From contig NZ_CP145809.1 in the NCBI RefSeq assembly GCF_038049925.1, forward strand, positions 2,576,599-2,640,598: a DNA stretch of 64,000 nt. The letters are read 5' to 3'. The notes below the pieces were generated by a model. That model made no database searches and was not told the DNA's origin. It saw only the letters and a program-made list of their open reading frames with translations. This document shows, piece by piece, positions 60,496 to 64,000 of this stretch. The position numbers and the translations under genes are program-made. The stretch is from Georgenia sp. M64 (GTDB lineage: Bacteria; Actinomycetota; Actinomycetes; Actinomycetales; Actinomycetaceae). Numbering within the stretch: the stretch's first letter is position 1; the number at the start of each line of letters is the position of its first letter.

Positions 60496-61452
60496 ATGCG
60501 TCCGGCCTTCACAAGCTGCCAGTAGTGCTTGCCGAGCGCGGTCAGCCGGCACCCGGTGGAATGCATCGCGGCATAGTAAAGGTGCTCTTCGTCAATCGGT
60601 TCGATGAGCCGGCACGCGCGGTACTTCTGCAGCCCGGAGAAGATCTTCTCGTACTCAGGAATGCTGCTCTCTTCGGTGGGCTCGTACGTCGGGTCGAGCG
60701 GGTAGTCGTAGTCCGCCGTCGGGAACCACTCAGTGAGGCTGCGAAGGGTGGGCAGCGGGACACGCGGGTCGCACATGCGGATGTCGTGCAACCGGTCGAT
60801 ATTCGCCTTGAACGTCGGCCGTTGCTCCCACGCACCGAACGATTCTGACAGATAGGCGTACAGCCCGGAGACGTTGACGTGCCCAAGGACATCGGCCGCC
60901 CCACCGTCCAGCGCGCCCTCTAGGTAGGTGGAAAACTGCCCACGCCCGTCGGCGGTCTCCATCGACACCTGGTCGTTGCGGCTTGCGGTGAGAACCGAGA
61001 GGCCGCGGCGGAGGTTGGCTAGCTGATTGCCCAGCGCCCCGATGGTCGTAGCCCCGCCTGAGAAGCAGCAATCGAGGATCACGACCACCTCACTAACGCT
61101 GCTACGCCCGATTCGGTCGACAATTTCGGCGAAGGCAACGCCGGGAGTCGAGGTGGTGCCATCGGAGGTTACCAAGGCGACGTCGCCATTCAGTGGCGCT
61201 CCGTGACCGGCGAAGTACAGGAGCGCGAAATCGGAGCCCGGAGCGAGCAGTTCGTCGACGAGCGCGAGCAGGTCGTCTCGGGTAAGTCTGTCCCTTGCGG
61301 TACGTACCGTGACGACCCGGCAGTCGAGGTTCGGAGAGTCATCTTCGTTGCGAGCCAGCAATGGGTGGAGCGCTGCGGCGTCGTTCGCACACCCCCCCCA
61401 AGTCGGGGAAGTTGTCGTAGTGGTCAATGCCGAGGAGCAGTGCACGTTTCAT
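60492..61452 (-). CDS. Caspase-like (peptidase C14) protease, frame broken at poly-G run
   Basis: Starts ATG 61452, seven bases after the TIR stop: KRALLLGIDHYDNFPDLGG. The run of eight G (61392-61399 as C) then shifts the frame; with seven it continues CANDAAALHPLLARNED and gives 319 residues. Catalytic His83 (LLYFAGHGAP) and Cys129 (VVILDCCFSGG) are present. The C-terminal about 110 residues (DPTYEPTEESSIPEYEKIF ... AAMHSTGCRLTALGKHYW) form a domain typical of defence-linked caspases. It is probably the effector cleaving host proteins when the TIR signal appears. Confidence 0.78.
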
Positions 61453-61459
61453 CAAGTGG

Positions 61460-61837
61460 TCACAAACTGTCGATGAAGCTGGACACGTTTTCCCAGGTCC
61501 ACGTCTTGCACGGTGCGGAGCCCATCTGGGACGGCTTGGTGCGGTAGCCATCTTCGATCCAGATGCCGAGCAGCGGGGCGCCCTCCTCGACGGCGCACTT
61601 AATTTCCCACAGCTGCCCCGTCGCGGCCGGCGTGCTGCTGCTAATCAGTGCGATGACCCCATCAGAGCGCCGGATGCGCGTGCGAACGCGCTCCTTCCAC
61701 TGCGATGAGTAGGGCTCCTTCACTGACATGTCGATGAACTCGAACGGAGTGTCCGGGTGCACCCGCTGGCCGGTGAAAAGGTTGCGCGTCGTCTCGTCTT
61801 CCTTGGCGAAGGCGATGAACACAGTCTTGGACGTCAA
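61460..61837 (-). CDS. TIR-like (ThsB-type) signalling protein
   Basis: 125 residues from TTG 61837. TIR fold: KTVFIAFAKEDETTRNLF first strand and helix, SSQWKERVRTRIRRSDGVIA, then ISSSTPAATGQLWEIKCAVE with Glu78 as the likely NADase residue, and LLGIWIEDG. Closest in plan to stand-alone ThsB-like TIRs that turn NAD+ into a cyclic-ADP-ribose isomer upon infection. Start is not certain: no strong ribosome site; GTG codons lie five codons in. First gene of the TIR-caspase-SLOG operon. Confidence 0.75.
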   Translation of the reverse strand: MTSKTVFIAFAKEDETTRNLFTGQRVHPDTPFEFIDMSVKEPYSSQWKERVRTRIRRSDGVIALISSSTPAATGQLWEIKCAVEEGAPLLGIWIEDGYRTKPSQMGSAPCKTWTWENVSSFIDSL

Positions 61838-61963
61838 TTTCGGCTCGCTTCTCTAGGTTGTGCTTCCCGGAGGGGAAGTAGTCGGAATTGAGCGTACTAG
61901 TGACCTCCGACACACCCCGTAGCGACTATCGCTCGATGCCTCGTTCGCATGCCGCGGCGGCCT
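61838..61963 (-). other. Gap between methyltransferase and TIR gene
   Basis: 126 bases with no convincing promoter; TAGTAC near 61891 on the minus strand is a weak -10 candidate. A short open frame (61662-61913, MSEVTSTLNSDYFPSGKHNL start) runs through it in another frame and is not clearly a gene. Confidence 0.3.
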
Positions 61964-64000
61964 CTATAGGCTCTTTTGGGCTGCGGGGCGGGAGCCGGCC
62001 GGGCTCCCTTTCTCCGCCGGCACAAGCGCCACCTCGTCGTCGTTCGTTGTGTTGATCTCGAACGTCCTGAGGTAGTCGGCGTACAACCGGGTTGTGTCGA
62101 GCGACGAGGACAGCCGCGACACCACTTGCTGGTATCCCGTCACCGAGTCCGAGACAACGAAAGCGTGCGACAGGGGGCGGCCAGCGTCCTCCCGGGCCTG
62201 CACCGCTTCTACGAAACCCGCCCATTGGGTGATGTCGAACAGCACCCCGTACGCCGCGCCATCGGGAAGCGACCACCCGCGCTCAGTGTCGATCTCGTCT
62301 ATCCGGATGCCCCTAGCGCCGGCCTTGAGCCAAAGGAGGGGTGCGATCGCGTGAAAGCGGCGCCCGAGGGATACCAGAGCTGGATCCTCGTAGGTGAGCT
62401 CGAAGAACTCCACGTTCTCCTCGAACCCCTCCGCCATCGGGAACTCGTCGGTGAACTTGTAGTCGCCCTCAATCGGGTCACCGTTCGGGGTCAATCCAGT
62501 TACCGCAGCTCTCACGCGCGGCCAGGCGATTGACTCGGCAATGCCCTGGGCCTCCCACTCCACGTCACCGGGGTTAATGCCCTGCTTCCGCAGTTCCCTG
62601 GCCTCGTCAGCGCTCACTTCGTTGTTGGTGACCACGATCGCGCGCCGCGTGCCACCGTCCTCATGGTTCAGCCTCATGACAGCGTGTGCGGTCGTTGCCG
62701 AGCCGCCGAAAAAGTCGAGAATCAATGCATCTGGCTTGTCCTTCACGAAAAATCGGAGGGCGTCCTCGACTGCGTACAGCGACTTGGGGAAGGGGAACCG
62801 TCGGCCAGGTATCAGATGACGCAGGAGGCTGGTCCCCCCCAGGACCGCCGGCCTCATGGGAGGCAATCCTCCACTGGGTTCCTGGAATGAAGACGGGGGT
62901 ATAGCCAGAGGAATCAACGATGATGGAGCCATCTGCCCGTTTCCCCAGGACCGGGAAGAGTCCCTGCTCGACCTTCCGCTGCTCCCCCCGCTTGAGGTAG
63001 GCGATGGTGGTGCGCTCCCCGCGCCAGTTGCCCATCTTCACGTACCCCTGCTCGATGAGATCCACAAGCGCACCTGGGCTTATCTGCCAGTTGCCCTCAC
63101 TCCCATCTGAGCGAATGGGCCACACTGCGACACAGCCTTCAGGCGGAATTACGTCGTCCCGGTCAGCGCCTAGGAAACTTTCACCCACCGAATCGAAGAC
63201 CGGACCATCTTCCGTGTTGCGCACGAAGACCGGGTAGAACAGTGCGGGGCGGTCCTCTCTCCTGGCATTAGTTCCAGAGCGCAGCAATTCCGCCCAGCGG
63301 AGCTTCTCGGCACGCAGGTCACGTACGACCTTCCACTCGCTCGTCAACGGGAGTGCGCGTGGTGCTGCCCGGCCAAACATCACGAAGTAGACGTATTCAT
63401 CAGTTCGCCCGAAGGCAGCAGATCGTGTCGCGCCCTTTGGGTTAATGACGCTGCTGATCATCTGGATCCGAGCCTCGGGGAACACCTGCTCCAGCAGGAG
63501 GCCCAGGCGCAGATACTCCTTCTCGTCGATGGTGACGATGAGAACGGAGTCGCTGTGGTTGAGCAGGCGCTTGGTGAGCTTGAGTCGGCGCTCCATAAAG
63601 GACAGCCACTTGGAGTGGCGGTACTCGTCGGCATTGTCGACGTAGTCGTTGTTGTACTTCCAGTCCTTCGCACCGGTGTTGTAGGGCGGGTCGATGTAGA
63701 TGGCGTCAACCTTGCCCTCGTACGGGTAGAGCAGGGCCTCGAGGGCGTGATAGTTCTCGGCGTTGATAATGGAGTGCCAGGGCTGGTCCGTGGGGCCGTT
63801 CTGGACCCGAGCGACGCTCCGCAGGCCTGGGTAGATGGGGTCCCCGAACTCGCGGGTAACGACCAGGCGGTCACGCTCGACGATGTCTGTACGCCCGTCG
63901 CTGTCCTGCAAGGCGGCCATGCCGGTCTGGGCGTTGATCTGCATGACGATCCAGACACCGGAGTCGTTAACAGCGGTGCAGTCGGTGGTGCCTTCTCCAA
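61964..64000 (-). CDS. Beta-class DNA methyltransferase (type III Mod-like), frameshifted, 5' end may lie outside
   Basis: Motif IV DPPYNTG (AIYIDPPYNTGAKDWKYNN) comes first and the SAM motif LDFFGGSATTAHAVMRLN later, the beta order of Mod-type adenine methyltransferases. The frame breaks at seven G (62834-62840 as C): with six, SHEAGGPGGTSLLRHL joins the halves and gives 659 residues from ATG 63944. The frame is also open upstream to the window edge, so the true start may be further out. No Res helicase/nuclease follows; the TIR gene stands where res would be expected. Confidence 0.8.

Noticed and set aside
61662-61913. Open frame across the start of the TIR gene (MSEVTSTLNSDYFPSG...)
   Set aside because: Its second half is an off-frame reading of the TIR domain; the first half is too short to judge and may be leader.
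60492-64000. A standard type III restriction-modification pair
   Set aside because: Mod is present but the downstream genes are TIR, caspase and SLOG, with no Res helicase or nuclease.

Overview
The window is a high-GC chromosome segment with actinobacterial features: GTG and TTG starts, many short leaders, coupled ATGA/GTGA overlaps, SARP, HxlR and CmtR-type regulators, and Cgl0159, DUF1918/DUF1876 and ectoine-uptake (ehu) families. Gene content fits a Micrococcales-like soil or environmental actinomycete; the genus cannot be named from the sequence alone.

1-11 kb: a TetR/MMPL exporter pair, a DUF1232 membrane protein, an MFS exporter and an epoxide-hydrolase-like alpha/beta hydrolase; then the ehuBCDA ectoine/hydroxyectoine importer; a glyoxalase-fold/HxlR pair behind a large dyad; an SRPBCC protein; two small cysteine-rich unknown proteins divergent from a TetR gene; and a broken VapC-type toxin gene. 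11.8-18.2 kb: a myo-inositol catabolic locus, iolG plus a TIM-barrel gene on one strand and iolC, Cgl0159-type gene, iolB and a truncated iolD on the other, under a GntR regulator with likely TGTCCGGACA-type operators. 18-40 kb: MscS channel with a repeated tail, FAD oxidase, a repeat-rich intergenic region, a secreted 2,982-residue SpvB/RHS giant followed by a SARP-AAA regulator, MFS, ribokinase, ChaB/Rho-N protein, and small stress and regulator genes (ArsR with two tandem SRPBCC paralogues).

40.7-51 kb: a heavy-metal island. Its left edge cuts through a cation transporter gene that now reads in frame into a resident DUF1918/DUF1876 gene. It carries CadD, LspA, a P1B ATPase with a poly-aspartate N-terminus, a CmtR-type sensor, a methyltransferase, a complete system II cytochrome c biogenesis set (TlpA-like, CcdA, ResB, CcsB) and copper-binding CueP. 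51-59.8 kb: mobile elements, a decayed methyltransferase gene, an IS256-family element with a 9-bp duplication, and a Tn402/Tn5053-type transposon (tniA, tniB, tniQ, res, tniR) with recognisable terminal repeats and a MerR plus membrane-PH-domain cargo.

60-64 kb: a putative defence cluster on the minus strand, an orphan beta-class DNA methyltransferase followed by a compact operon of TIR-domain protein, caspase-like protease and SLOG-domain protein. This resembles Thoeris systems with a caspase effector, with a separate SLOG protein as a third component, and is the best candidate for a little-described system here. Three G/C homopolymer runs (41853-41861, 61392-61399, 62834-62840) each put a gene out of frame by one base; these are either sequencing errors or contingency loci, and raw reads would decide.
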